This document shows positions 21,598-30,024 of a stretch of 64,000 bases of DNA, in pieces; the first letter of the stretch is position 1, and the number at the start of each line of letters is the position of its first letter. The stretch lies in the NCBI RefSeq assembly GCF_028401385.1, contig NZ_JAQOMR010000001.1, positions 3,702,501-3,766,500 on the forward strand. The letters run 5' to 3'. Below the pieces are notes generated by a model. The model had not been told where the DNA came from, made no database searches, and saw only the letters and a list, made by a program, of their open reading frames with translations. A program made the translations under genes and the position numbers. This stretch comes from Marinicella algicola. GTDB taxonomy: Bacteria; Pseudomonadota; Gammaproteobacteria; Xanthomonadales; Marinicellaceae.

Positions 21598-22851
21598 TCA
21601 TTGCTCCATCAGTTGTTTGTCGAGCCGCTTTACCGCCTCGAGCAGGACTTCTGCTGCGAGCGCGATATCGGCGTTTTCCGCGAATTCTTCCGGTGTGTGG
21701 CTGCGCCCGTCACGGCAGGGAATAAACACCATGCCGGCCTTGGCGATCCGGGCCATGAAGGCGGCATCGTGACCTGCGCCAGACGCCATGCGGCGGTGGG
21801 TGGCCCCCGTCGTCTCGCAGGCATCATCGAGCACGTCCATCACCAGCGGATCCATCGGCATGGCAGGATTGTCGGAGACAAGGCGCGGCGCGGCGATGGC
21901 CACACCGTTATCCCCGGCAATGCCTTCAAGGCAGGATTCAAGCGAGGCCAGAAACGCGCCGAGATCGTCGCGGTGCTCCGAGCGGATATCGAGCAGCATG
22001 CGCACTTTCGAGGGCACCACATTGGCGGCGTTCGGCCACATCTCGAATTCGCCGGTCGTTGCGGCAAAATGGCCGGGTGTCGCCGAAAGCTCGCCGGCAA
22101 AGGTTTCAACCGCGAGCACCACATGGGCGCTGGCGGCAAGCGCATCGGCGCGGTGATCCATCGGCGTGGTGCCCGCATGGTCTGCGCGGCCCTCGACAAT
22201 GATTTCCACGCGGGTGATCCCGGCAATGGCGGTGACCACGCCGATATCGCGTTTTTCGCTCTCCAGCACCGGGCCCTGCTCGATGTGGAGTTCGAGAAAG
22301 GCGCGAATATCGTCGCGGGCCTTCTGTTCGGCATCCGGATTGCCACCGACTTGCGTGATGCCATCGGCAAGCGTCATCCCACCTGCCTCCCGGCTCAGCC
22401 ATTCGGCCGGGCGAACACCCGCCATCCCGCGCGAACCAATGCAGGAGACGCCGAAGATCGAGACCTCCTCGGCCAGGAAATCGGCAACCTCCAGATCATG
22501 GTCGAGTTCAACGCCGGCCTCCGTGAGGCCGCGCACCACTTCGAGTGCCACGACCACACCGGCAACCCCGTCGAACCGCCCGCCATCGGGCACCGTGTCG
22601 GAATGCGAGCCGAGCATGATCGTGCCTGAGCCGGGCGTCTTGCCCTTGCGAATGCCGGTCAGATTGCCGGCGGCGTCGATGCGGGTTTCAAGCCCTGCGG
22701 CCCGGAACGCCTTTTCGAGATAGGCACGGCCTTCAAGGAACAGCGGCGAGAAGGCGCGACGGGTCCACGGCCGGTTCTGTTCGGTAATCGCGGCAAGCGC
22801 GTCGATATCGGCTGCAATGCGCGCCGGAGAAACGGTGAGGTTGCGGCTCAT
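21598..22851 (-). CDS. M20 family hydrolase, probable N-carbamoyl-L-glutamate amidohydrolase
   Basis: The 417-residue enzyme is of the allantoate amidohydrolase / N-carbamoyl-L-amino acid hydrolase type. Metal ligands are visible: H83 in GSHSDTVPDGG, D94 in GRFDG, E128-E129 in LAEE, H189 in LHIEQGP and a late His in RSHTPEE. The dimerisation domain lies in the middle (ADHAGTTPMDHR). Its start overlaps the preceding hydantoinase gene by four bases (ATGA), so the pair is translationally coupled. Automatic pipelines would call it hydantoinase/carbamoylase or AllC. With the neighbouring genes the likely substrate is N-carbamoyl-L-glutamate, giving glutamate, CO2 and NH3. Confidence 0.75.
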   Translation of the reverse strand: MSRNLTVSPARIAADIDALAAITEQNRPWTRRAFSPLFLEGRAYLEKAFRAAGLETRIDAAGNLTGIRKGKTPGSGTIMLGSHSDTVPDGGRFDGVAGVVVALEVVRGLTEAGVELDHDLEVADFLAEEVSIFGVSCIGSRGMAGVRPAEWLSREAGGMTLADGITQVGGNPDAEQKARDDIRAFLELHIEQGPVLESEKRDIGVVTAIAGITRVEIIVEGRADHAGTTPMDHRADALAASAHVVLAVETFAGELSATPGHFAATTGEFEMWPNAANVVPSKVRMLLDIRSEHRDDLGAFLASLESCLEGIAGDNGVAIAAPRLVSDNPAMPMDPLVMDVLDDACETTGATHRRMASGAGHDAAFMARIAKAGMVFIPCRDGRSHTPEEFAENADIALAAEVLLEAVKRLDKQLMEQ

Positions 22852-24227
22852 TGTACCGCCTCGCGCAAAGGCAGACTCGCCTCAGGCCGCACGAATGCGC
22901 CGGCGCCGGGGTCGGTCACGCTCTTGCCGTCGAAGACCTGTTTTCCGCGCAGCCATGTCGCCGTCACCTTGTAGGGCAGGCGCATGCCGTTATAGGGCGA
23001 CCAGCCGACGACATTGTTGCCGCTTTCCGCCGCATCATAGACAAAATCGCCCGGCTCGAGAACGGCGATATCGGCATGTTTGCCGATTTCGAGCGCGCCC
23101 TTCACATGATCGAGACGAAAATGCTTCGCGGGGTTTGCCGCCATCAGCCGTGCGGCCCAATGGAGCGGCACGCCATGCTCAAGCGCGCCCTTGATGAAAA
23201 ACGGCATCATCACTTCCAGCCCCGGAACGCCCGAGGCATTGGCCAGCATGTCCGGATTGGTCTTGCGGTCTTCCGACCAGCTCACATGATCGGTGGAGAC
23301 CAGGGTGACATTGCCGCAAGCGACATGACGCCAGAGCTTTTCCACCTCGGCGCGCGGACGCACCGGAGGATTGATCTTGGCCTTGCCGCCAAGCCGCTTG
23401 ACATCGTTTTCCTCGTCCAGCGTCAGGTAATGGATGCAACACTCCACCGTGGCAGTGTGACCCTGGGCACGATAGGCTGCGGCGATCTCGTAGCCGCGAC
23501 CAAGCGAGCAATGCACCACATGGGCGGGACAGCCAGTCGCCGCACCCGTCTCATAGATCTGGTGCATGGCGATGAGTTCCGTCAGCGGCGGGCGCGACAG
23601 GCCGTGGGCGCGGTAATCGGTGAGGCCGGAAGCCTTGACCCTGGCAATTGCCGCATTGACGAATTCATCGTCCTCATTGTGGGCACCGGCAGCAAGGCCG
23701 GTCGGCGCGATTGCGGCAAAGCACTCCTCCAGAAGCGCTGCCGGAATGCGGGGAAAACGGGTCGGGTGTGTGCCGAAGGTGGAGAACTTGAAGGCAGCGA
23801 CCCCGGCTTCCACCTGTTCGGCAATCCGGGCAGCACCTTCAGCCGGATTGACCGTGCCGTAGAGCGCGAAATCAACGCGGGCCTGCGGCGATGCGTGGGC
23901 GATCTTCTTCTTCACGGCTTCGGCCGAATTGACCACATTGCCCTCGTCATAGGGCATGTCGACAATCGTGGTGACACCGCCGGAGGCAGCAGAGCGCGTC
24001 GACCAGATGAAATCCTCCTGGTCCTTCTGGCTGAGCGAATGCACCTGCGCGTCGATGCCTCCCGGCAGGATCAGGGCCGTCCCCAGATCATGACGCTCAC
24101 GGGCGTCAGGCATTGCGCCCTGGCCGACGGCCGCGATCAGCCCGTCGCGGACAGCCACATGGCCGCCCTTCACCACCCGATCGGAAAGCACCAGCGTGCC
24201 TTTCAGAACGAGATCGAAATCCGACAT
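22848..24227 (-). CDS. Dihydroorotase-like cyclic amidohydrolase, probable hydantoin-5-propionate hydrolase
   Basis: The 459-residue protein has the amidohydrolase fold with K147 (AAFKFST) as candidate carbamylated Lys, H183 (AGAHNED), H239 (HVVHCS) and D313 (VSTDHVSW). The first metal motif, normally DxHxH, is GGIDAQVHS, so Gln61 replaces the first His. This is unlike PyrC, AllB and ordinary hydantoinases. It overlaps the carbamoylase by ATGA and lies 10 bp from the permease gene. Inference: opens the hydantoin ring of hydantoin-5-propionate to N-carbamoyl-glutamate. The alternative name 'dihydroorotase' is unlikely because nothing else for pyrimidine synthesis is present. Confidence 0.7.
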   Translation of the reverse strand: MSDFDLVLKGTLVLSDRVVKGGHVAVRDGLIAAVGQGAMPDARERHDLGTALILPGGIDAQVHSLSQKDQEDFIWSTRSAASGGVTTIVDMPYDEGNVVNSAEAVKKKIAHASPQARVDFALYGTVNPAEGAARIAEQVEAGVAAFKFSTFGTHPTRFPRIPAALLEECFAAIAPTGLAAGAHNEDDEFVNAAIARVKASGLTDYRAHGLSRPPLTELIAMHQIYETGAATGCPAHVVHCSLGRGYEIAAAYRAQGHTATVECCIHYLTLDEENDVKRLGGKAKINPPVRPRAEVEKLWRHVACGNVTLVSTDHVSWSEDRKTNPDMLANASGVPGLEVMMPFFIKGALEHGVPLHWAARLMAANPAKHFRLDHVKGALEIGKHADIAVLEPGDFVYDAAESGNNVVGWSPYNGMRLPYKVTATWLRGKQVFDGKSVTDPGAGAFVRPEASLPLREAVQ

Positions 24228-24237
24228 TTGAATACTC

Positions 24238-24978
24238 CTAGTAGCTACGGCCGGTGCGCCGGGCCATGGACCGCTCGAACATCACGAACCCATCGTGAAT
24301 GAGGAGCGCCAGAACGCCGACCACAAGGCCGCCTTGCAGAACGAAAGCGGTGTTGTTCGACAACAGCCCGGCGATGATGACCTCACCAAGCGTCTTGGCC
24401 GCGACAGTCGAGCCGATCGTCGCCGTTGCCAGCGAGATGACCACCGAAAGGCGGATGCCGGCCAGAATGACGGGAAACGCCAGCGGAAACTCGACCTGCG
24501 TCAGCCGCTGGGTGCCGGTCATACCGACCCCGCGCGCGGCCTCGGAGACATTGCCGGGAAGATTGGTCAGACCCGTCAGCGCATTTTCGAAGATCGGCAG
24601 CAACCCGTAGAGGAACAGCGCAATCAGCGTCGGGATCGGTCCGAAACCGAAGATCGGTACGGCCAGCGCCAGCACGGCGACCGGCGGGAAGGTCTGGCCG
24701 ATATTGGCGATCGAGCGCGACAGCGGCAGGAATTCGACACCGAACGGCCTTGTGACGACGATGGCAAGACCGACAGAAAACAGCGTTGCCGCAACGGTTG
24801 CCACGCCGACAATGGCGAGGTGGCTGAGGGTCAGCGACAACAGGCTGGTCTGGGTATAGATCGCAGGGGCGCCGTTTTGTGTGAACGGCCGGAACACCGG
24901 AGCGAAGGCTTGCGGAAAGACGATAAAGGCAATCAGCAGCACCAGAAGGACCAGACGGACAAGAACAGAGGTTTTCAT
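24238..24978 (-). CDS. ABC transporter permease, OpuC/YehW type
   Basis: This 246-residue inner-membrane protein has about six hydrophobic helices and the EAA loop 'EAARGVGMTGTQRLTQVEFP' in the second half (seen in part). It is the smaller of two permeases, like YehW of the E. coli YehZYXW (OsmF) system. Its start overlaps the ATPase stop by four bases (ATGA). With the other permease, the ATPase and the binding protein it forms a quaternary-amine type importer. Its place inside the ergothioneine-type operon makes ergothioneine or a related betaine the likely cargo. Confidence 0.8.
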   Translation of the reverse strand: MKTSVLVRLVLLVLLIAFIVFPQAFAPVFRPFTQNGAPAIYTQTSLLSLTLSHLAIVGVATVAATLFSVGLAIVVTRPFGVEFLPLSRSIANIGQTFPPVAVLALAVPIFGFGPIPTLIALFLYGLLPIFENALTGLTNLPGNVSEAARGVGMTGTQRLTQVEFPLAFPVILAGIRLSVVISLATATIGSTVAAKTLGEVIIAGLLSNNTAFVLQGGLVVGVLALLIHDGFVMFERSMARRTGRSY

Positions 24979-25912
24979 GATGACGGCCCCGCGGCACGAC
25001 GGATCAGCGCGTCCCGGGTGACCCGGCCAACCACCTTGCCGTCACGTTCGACAGGAAGGGCGTCGCGTCCCGACCACAGCGTTGCGGCCAGCGCATCCTT
25101 CAGGCTTGCTGACGCCGGGATCGCTTCGCCGTCAGCCGCCCCGCCCTCGACAAGGTTGTCGCAGGCCTCGAGCGAGAGCATGCGGAAGGCCTTGTCGCCG
25201 GTGCCGAGCAGTTCATTGACGAAATCGCTTGCCGGATCGGCGATGATCTCGGCGGCCGGGGCGTATTGTTCAAGCCTGCCCTCATGCATGACGGCGATCT
25301 TGTGGCCGAGCAGGATGGCCTCGTCCATATCATGGGTGACCAGCACCACTGTGGTCGAAAACCGGCGCTGGATATCAAGCAGGTCCTCCTGCGCCTTGGC
25401 ACGGATGATCGGATCGAGCGCGCCGAAAGGCTCGTCCATCAAAAGCACGGCAGGCTCTGCGGCCAGCGCGCGGGCCACGCCGATGCGCTGCTGCTGGCCG
25501 CCGGAAAGCTCATGCGGCATCCGGTCGCGAAAGGCTGACGGCTCCAGGTGAAAAAGTTCGAGCAATTCATCGACGCGGGCATCGCACCGCTTACGGTCCC
25601 AGCCGAGAAGCTTGGGCACCGTGCCGATATTTTCCGCCACCGAGCGGTGCGGGAACAGTCCGTGGCCCTGGATGGCATAGCCGATACCGCGCCGAAGCTC
25701 GTAGTCAGGCAGTTCGCGGTTGTCGCGCCCGTCAATGCGGATCGTACCGGATGTCGGTTCCACGAGGCGATTGATCATCCGCATCAGCGTGGTCTTGCCG
25801 GAGCCGGAGGTGCCGACAATTGCTGCAAGCTCACCACGCTCGACGGTGAGCGAGACATTATCGACGGCATTAAAGTCGCCATAGACCTTGGTAATTCCTC
25901 GATCTCGATCAT
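24975..25912 (-). CDS. ABC transporter ATP-binding protein, OpuCA/YehX type
   Basis: The ATPase of about 312 residues has Walker A GTSGSGKTT, signature ELSGGQQQR, Walker B VLLMDEPFGALD and switch motif VTHDMDEA. A short CBS-like C-terminus (ALPVERDGKVVGRVTRDAL) follows. In the raw sequence it is fused in frame to the upstream permease. I split them because adding one G at 25897-25898 gives MIEIEGITKVYGDF from ATG 25912, the normal start of such ATPases, and also gives the permease its own stop at 25870. The two genes then overlap by about 43 bp. Confidence 0.75.
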
Positions 25913-27110
25913 GCCCGGCTCCCTTTTTGGCTTTTGTCTGGCTGATTTCAACAAGCGCATCGAGAATAATGGCTGCAGCAAAGGCCATGGCGACGACCGG
26001 CAGCGCGCCCAAAAGCACGAGATCGGTCGCGGTCTGAGCAATGCCCTGAAAAACGAATGTGCCGTATCCACCGCCGCCAATCAGCCCGGCGATCACGGCA
26101 AGGCCGATATTCTGCACCAGCACGATGCGGATTCCGGTGAGGATGACGGGAAAGGCAAGCGGCAGCTCCACCTGGAAAAGCTGCTGACGAACGGTCATGC
26201 CCATGCCACGGGCGGCCTCGCGCGCATCGCGCGGCACACTGTCGAGGCCGGCAACCGTGTTGGAAACAACCGGCAACAGCGAATAGGCAAACAGCGCAAC
26301 AATCGCAGGCGCAAAGCCGATACCGGCAATGCCGAGTTCAGCAGCGCCCGGCACATTACGGCCAACCCACGCCAGCGGCGCGATCAGAAGCCCGAACAGC
26401 GCGATTGACGGGATCGTCTGCAGCACGTTCAGGCTGTTCAGGATCGTGGCCCGCGCCTTCGGCACGCGAAAACACAGGATGCCGATCGGAATGCCGGCGG
26501 CGGCGGCGGCAGCCAGCGAGCCGAAGGCCAGTTCCACATGTGTGCGGCCTTCGCGCCAGAAGGCGTCTGCGCGATTGCTATATTCCTTCAGGATCGAGAG
26601 ATCGTTCCAGGCACCGGACCACAACAGCAGCCCGATCGCAGCGGCGGCGACCACGAGAAAGGCGATGCGCAGCAACGGTGGCAGCGCCTTGCGCACGATT
26701 GCATCGGCCATGGTGATCGAAAACGCGAACAGCATCAGCCAGAAACTCGCGCCGGGCGAGATGCGGGCGTAGGGATTGTCCGGTGGCATCAAATAATAGC
26801 CGGCACGGCCAACCATCAGCGCCAGAACCGCTATGGCGGCGATGGAAACGGCAAGCCGGACATTGACCGGCGTCTTGAACAGAACCACCGCGATGGCGGC
26901 CAGCATGGCAATGATGAGCGCGGCACCCTGCCAGGGCGGCATGGCCGCCCAGACCATCACATTGTCGGCAGAAACGATACGGTTTGCCCGGGAAAGCGCA
27001 AACGGCTGAAGAAACAGCGACAGGATCGCTATCGCCGCGACGATGACGCCGAGCTTGTCGAGCCTGAGCGCGGCGTGGCTTTCCTGTCGGGGGTCGCTGA
27101 TGGCTGACAT
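25870..27110 (-). CDS. ABC transporter permease with long N-terminal membrane region, YehY type
   Basis: About 413 residues starting MSAISDPRQESHAAL. The first 190 residues contain about five extra hydrophobic helices, then a standard permease domain follows with EAARGMGMTVRQQLFQVELP as the EAA loop. This long architecture is that of YehY, the larger permease of E. coli YehZYXW. The raw frame continues into the ATPase, but after the single-base repair at 25897-25898 the protein ends at TAA 25872-25870. Gene order binding protein, large permease, ATPase, small permease equals yehZYXW. Confidence 0.75.
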
Positions 27111-27240
27111 GGCGTGCCCTTCGCTTGGCAACGGTGATCCGTCCCGCTCATGTGGCGGGTGTTCGCAGTAAGTCGGGTAAAGCCCGCTTCGTATCACCCG
27201 CGCCATGCGCGGGCGTTTTGCGTTTGCAGTCCTTTTCCGT

Positions 27241-27265
27241 GGATCCCGGCCTCAAGCCGGGATCC
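27241..27265. repeat. Perfect inverted repeat in the gap after the binding-protein gene
   Basis: GGATCCCGGC and GCCGGGATCC form a perfect 10-bp stem with loop CTCAA, within the 250-bp gap 27111-27362. No gene is seen in the gap. It resembles the palindrome at 18792 in its GGAT..CCGGGAT core. In the operon it could limit read-through so that the binding protein is made in excess over the membrane proteins. Confidence 0.6.
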
Positions 27266-27362
27266 GGAGCCATTTTACGGGCTACTCTATCTGCGTTTTG
27301 CAGCCTTGTGTCTTACCGCCCGCAATGCCAGGCAATCCCGGCATTGCGGAAGGGAAGGCCTG

Positions 27363-28280
27363 TTACTTCACGAACCCGTTTGAGGTCAGGTAGTCCTTGG
27401 CAACCGCATCGGCAGGTTCACCGCCGACCTGGACGCGACCGTTGAGGTCCTGCAGAGTTTCAAGCGTCAGACCCTCGAAGACCGGCTTCAGGATATCTGC
27501 AATCTGCGGATATTCCTCGAGGCTGGCTTCGCGGATGATCGGGGTCGGTAGATAGACCGGCTGCACGCCCTTGTCGTCTTGCATCACCTTCAGGCCCGAA
27601 GGGGCAATGCCGCCGTCGGTACCGTAGACCATGGCAGCGTTGGCGCCGGAGGTCTGCTTGGCAGCCGCCGCAATCGTTGCCGCCGTGTCACCGCCGGAAA
27701 GCTGGATCAACTGACCGGAGGTCAGGGCGAAACCATAGGCTTCCTGAAAGGCCGGCAATGCTGCAGGCGAGGTGACGAATTCGGAAGACGCGGCAAGCTT
27801 CACCTTGCCACCGCCGGCGACATAGGCGCCGAACTCGCTCATATTGGAGAGGTTGTTCGGGTCGGCGACATCCTTGCGCAACGCAATCGCCCAGGTGTTA
27901 TTGGCATCCGCCGGGGTAAGCCAGACGATCTTGTTGGCGTCGTAGTCAAGCTTCTTGGCTTCTTCATAGCCGGCCTCGGGCTTGTTCCAGACCGGCAGAT
28001 CGGTCTTGTTGAAGAAGAAGGCGGCATTGCCGGTATATTCCGGATAGATGTCGATCTGACCTTGCGTGATCGCCTGACGGACGATCGGGGTCCCGCCGAG
28101 CTGTATCTTGTTTTCGGTCGGAATGTCATTGGCCTGAAGAGCCTGAATGATGATGTTGCCGAGCACGCCACCTTCCGTGTCGATCTTGGAGGAAACCACG
28201 ACCGGATCGGCCGAGGCGGTTCCTGCAAAGGAAAACGCGGTGACGGCGAGCGCGCCGGTCAATGTCAAAAGTCGTTTCAT
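27363..28280 (-). CDS. Periplasmic quaternary-amine binding protein (OpuAC/OsmF type)
   Basis: The 305-residue protein has a Sec signal peptide (MKRLLTLTGALAVTAFSFAG, cleavage after ASA near residue 24). The OpuAC domain shows SSKIDTEGGVLGNIIIQAL, GQIDIYPEYTGNAAFF near residue 75-90 and a final PADAVAKDYLTSNGFVK. This fold binds glycine betaine, choline, proline betaine or, in EgtU-type proteins, ergothioneine. It follows the HutH-like gene by 54 bp. The ligand is inferred from the operon, since the ligand-cage residues cannot be assigned by eye. Confidence 0.8.
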   Translation of the reverse strand: MKRLLTLTGALAVTAFSFAGTASADPVVVSSKIDTEGGVLGNIIIQALQANDIPTENKIQLGGTPIVRQAITQGQIDIYPEYTGNAAFFFNKTDLPVWNKPEAGYEEAKKLDYDANKIVWLTPADANNTWAIALRKDVADPNNLSNMSEFGAYVAGGGKVKLAASSEFVTSPAALPAFQEAYGFALTSGQLIQLSGGDTAATIAAAAKQTSGANAAMVYGTDGGIAPSGLKVMQDDKGVQPVYLPTPIIREASLEEYPQIADILKPVFEGLTLETLQDLNGRVQVGGEPADAVAKDYLTSNGFVK

Positions 28281-28334
28281 GATCTGTCCCTCTCTTGCCG
28301 GTCCATCCGGACCTTTAAAGCGTTACCTGCGGCC

Positions 28335-29885
28335 TCAGGCCTTTTCAGGCGGTGCGAGTGCGAAAAAGTCATCGAGCAGGGCAAGTGGTGCCTGTTCGAT
28401 CAGTCTGGTCATCGTCGCGTCCGAGCCGAGTTCCTCTTCGATCTGTTCAACCTCGCTCGAAAGCGGCCTGTCTTTCAGATAGAGCGCGGAGTGCGTTCTG
28501 ACGATAGCATAGACGAGATTTGCTACACCACGCGGCTCATCGCCGGAAATATCCATGGCCTGTGCGGCCAGCAACGCCTCAAGTCCGGCCATGCGTCTCA
28601 GTGCCCGGACCTGGCGCTCGAAACGCTCGACCACCAGCGGCAGAAAGGCGGCCTCGTCCTCGATACCGCCAGCCACCACCAGCGACTGCGCCGAAATCGG
28701 CGCTGACAGTGTCTGGGTCCTGACAAAGAGGTCGCCCGCAAGCTTCAGGATCGGGCCGAAACCGGTTGCCACGGTGCCATGAGGCACCAGATTGACCGGA
28801 AGGCCGCGCCGTCCGCCATTGGTCAGAATGACGCAGCGATTGAAGATGTTGCGGGCCACATGGGCCATCGCGATCTGGGCGGCCTGCACGTAAATGGTGA
28901 CGTCGAGCGGCAGCGAACCACCGGAGGTCAGAACCTCGTTGCCGATCACCACCGGATTGTCGTCGGTGCGACCGGTCGCGGCGAGAATGGTATTGCCGGC
29001 AATCGTCAGACTTTCGATAGCGGTGCCGAACACCTGCGGCATCATGCGGATGCTCAAGGGATCCTGCACATGGCTCGCCGAAATCCAGCCCCAGTCGTCA
29101 TAGGCCCGGCAAAGCCAGGTGCCGATATCCGCATGGGCATGGGTGCCAACCTCAACCACCGAGCGCCAGGGCGCAATTGCCCCGCCCATGGCACCGGCCG
29201 TTGCCAGACCGGTCGCCAGCAGCACGCGCACCGCAAGAGCAGCCTTGTGCAGCGCGGACGCCGCCGAAGCATAGCCGATGGCGTTCAGCGAAAACGAAGC
29301 GAGGGCATCGCGCGGCTCCATCTTGAGCGGCTGAAGCCCGGCCAGCGCAAAAGCTTCGGTCGTCGGCATGCGGCGGCCCTTGTACAGCACATCGCCAGCG
29401 CCGGTGAGCGCCGCCGAAACCTGCCCCATCAAGCCAATATCGGCACAGCCAATCGAGCCGGTGCGGCGCACGACCGGAATCAAATCATGTTCCAACAAGG
29501 CCTGAAAGGCTTCGACCAGCGCCATCGAGCAGCCAACCCGTCCGGTCAGCGCGGTATTGATGCGAATGGCAATCGCATTGCGCACGATCTCGACCGGAAA
29601 GGGATCACCGGTACCGAAATGGTGGGCGCGCACCAGGCCGAGATTGAACTCTTCGAGCGCTTCCAGCGTCCACTCGGTGTCCTTCATCGCGCCGACGCCG
29701 GTATTGGCGCCGTAGATCGAAAGCCCTTCGGCAAGCCGGTCGCGGACCACCTGATGGGCCCGCTCGACCCGTTCGACGCCCGCATAGGTAACCGCGGGAA
29801 GCGCGCAACCGGCGCCGATCCGCGACAGAATGTCGAAGCTCAGCGGCTGGCCTGAAAACATGATGCTTTTGTTCTTCGCGTTCAT
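28335..29885 (-). CDS. MIO-less histidine ammonia-lyase homologue, probable ergothionase
   Basis: The 516-residue protein aligns along its length with HAL/PAL enzymes: YGANTGVG (Y58, like Tyr53 of HAL), QDPLSIRMMPQV (R280) and the C-terminal helical part. However, the site that normally reads GS(V/I)GASGDLAP is GSIGCADIGLMGQ at residues 144-155, so the Ala-Ser-Gly that cyclises to MIO is absent. Ergothionases (ergothioneine trimethyl-lyases) are HAL relatives lacking MIO. ATG 29885 has GGGGA five bases before it. First gene of the leftward operon. Inference: splits ergothioneine into thiourocanate and trimethylamine. Confidence 0.8.
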   Translation of the reverse strand: MNAKNKSIMFSGQPLSFDILSRIGAGCALPAVTYAGVERVERAHQVVRDRLAEGLSIYGANTGVGAMKDTEWTLEALEEFNLGLVRAHHFGTGDPFPVEIVRNAIAIRINTALTGRVGCSMALVEAFQALLEHDLIPVVRRTGSIGCADIGLMGQVSAALTGAGDVLYKGRRMPTTEAFALAGLQPLKMEPRDALASFSLNAIGYASAASALHKAALAVRVLLATGLATAGAMGGAIAPWRSVVEVGTHAHADIGTWLCRAYDDWGWISASHVQDPLSIRMMPQVFGTAIESLTIAGNTILAATGRTDDNPVVIGNEVLTSGGSLPLDVTIYVQAAQIAMAHVARNIFNRCVILTNGGRRGLPVNLVPHGTVATGFGPILKLAGDLFVRTQTLSAPISAQSLVVAGGIEDEAAFLPLVVERFERQVRALRRMAGLEALLAAQAMDISGDEPRGVANLVYAIVRTHSALYLKDRPLSSEVEQIEEELGSDATMTRLIEQAPLALLDDFFALAPPEKA

Positions 29886-30024
29886 TCGGTTCCCCATGCG
29901 TTGACGGCAGAGTATTGGATTATTGTCAAAGACGGGATATCCCATATGTTGAACGGGTGATGCTCTTGATTTATGCAATGTCTCGTTTGCCTAATTTTTA
30001 GGCCGTTCACCGGAGGCGCGATCA

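Noticed and set aside
22848..24227. Dihydroorotase (pyrC) or allantoinase
   Set aside because: The first metal His is Gln and no pyrimidine or purine genes are near; the operon points to hydantoin-5-propionate.
24975..27206. Single 743-residue permease-ATPase fusion protein
   Set aside because: One-base repair yields two normal overlapping genes with standard start and stop, in line with the other indels here.
28335..29885. Plain hutH annotation
   Set aside because: The MIO triad is absent and the neighbouring genes do not form a hut pathway.
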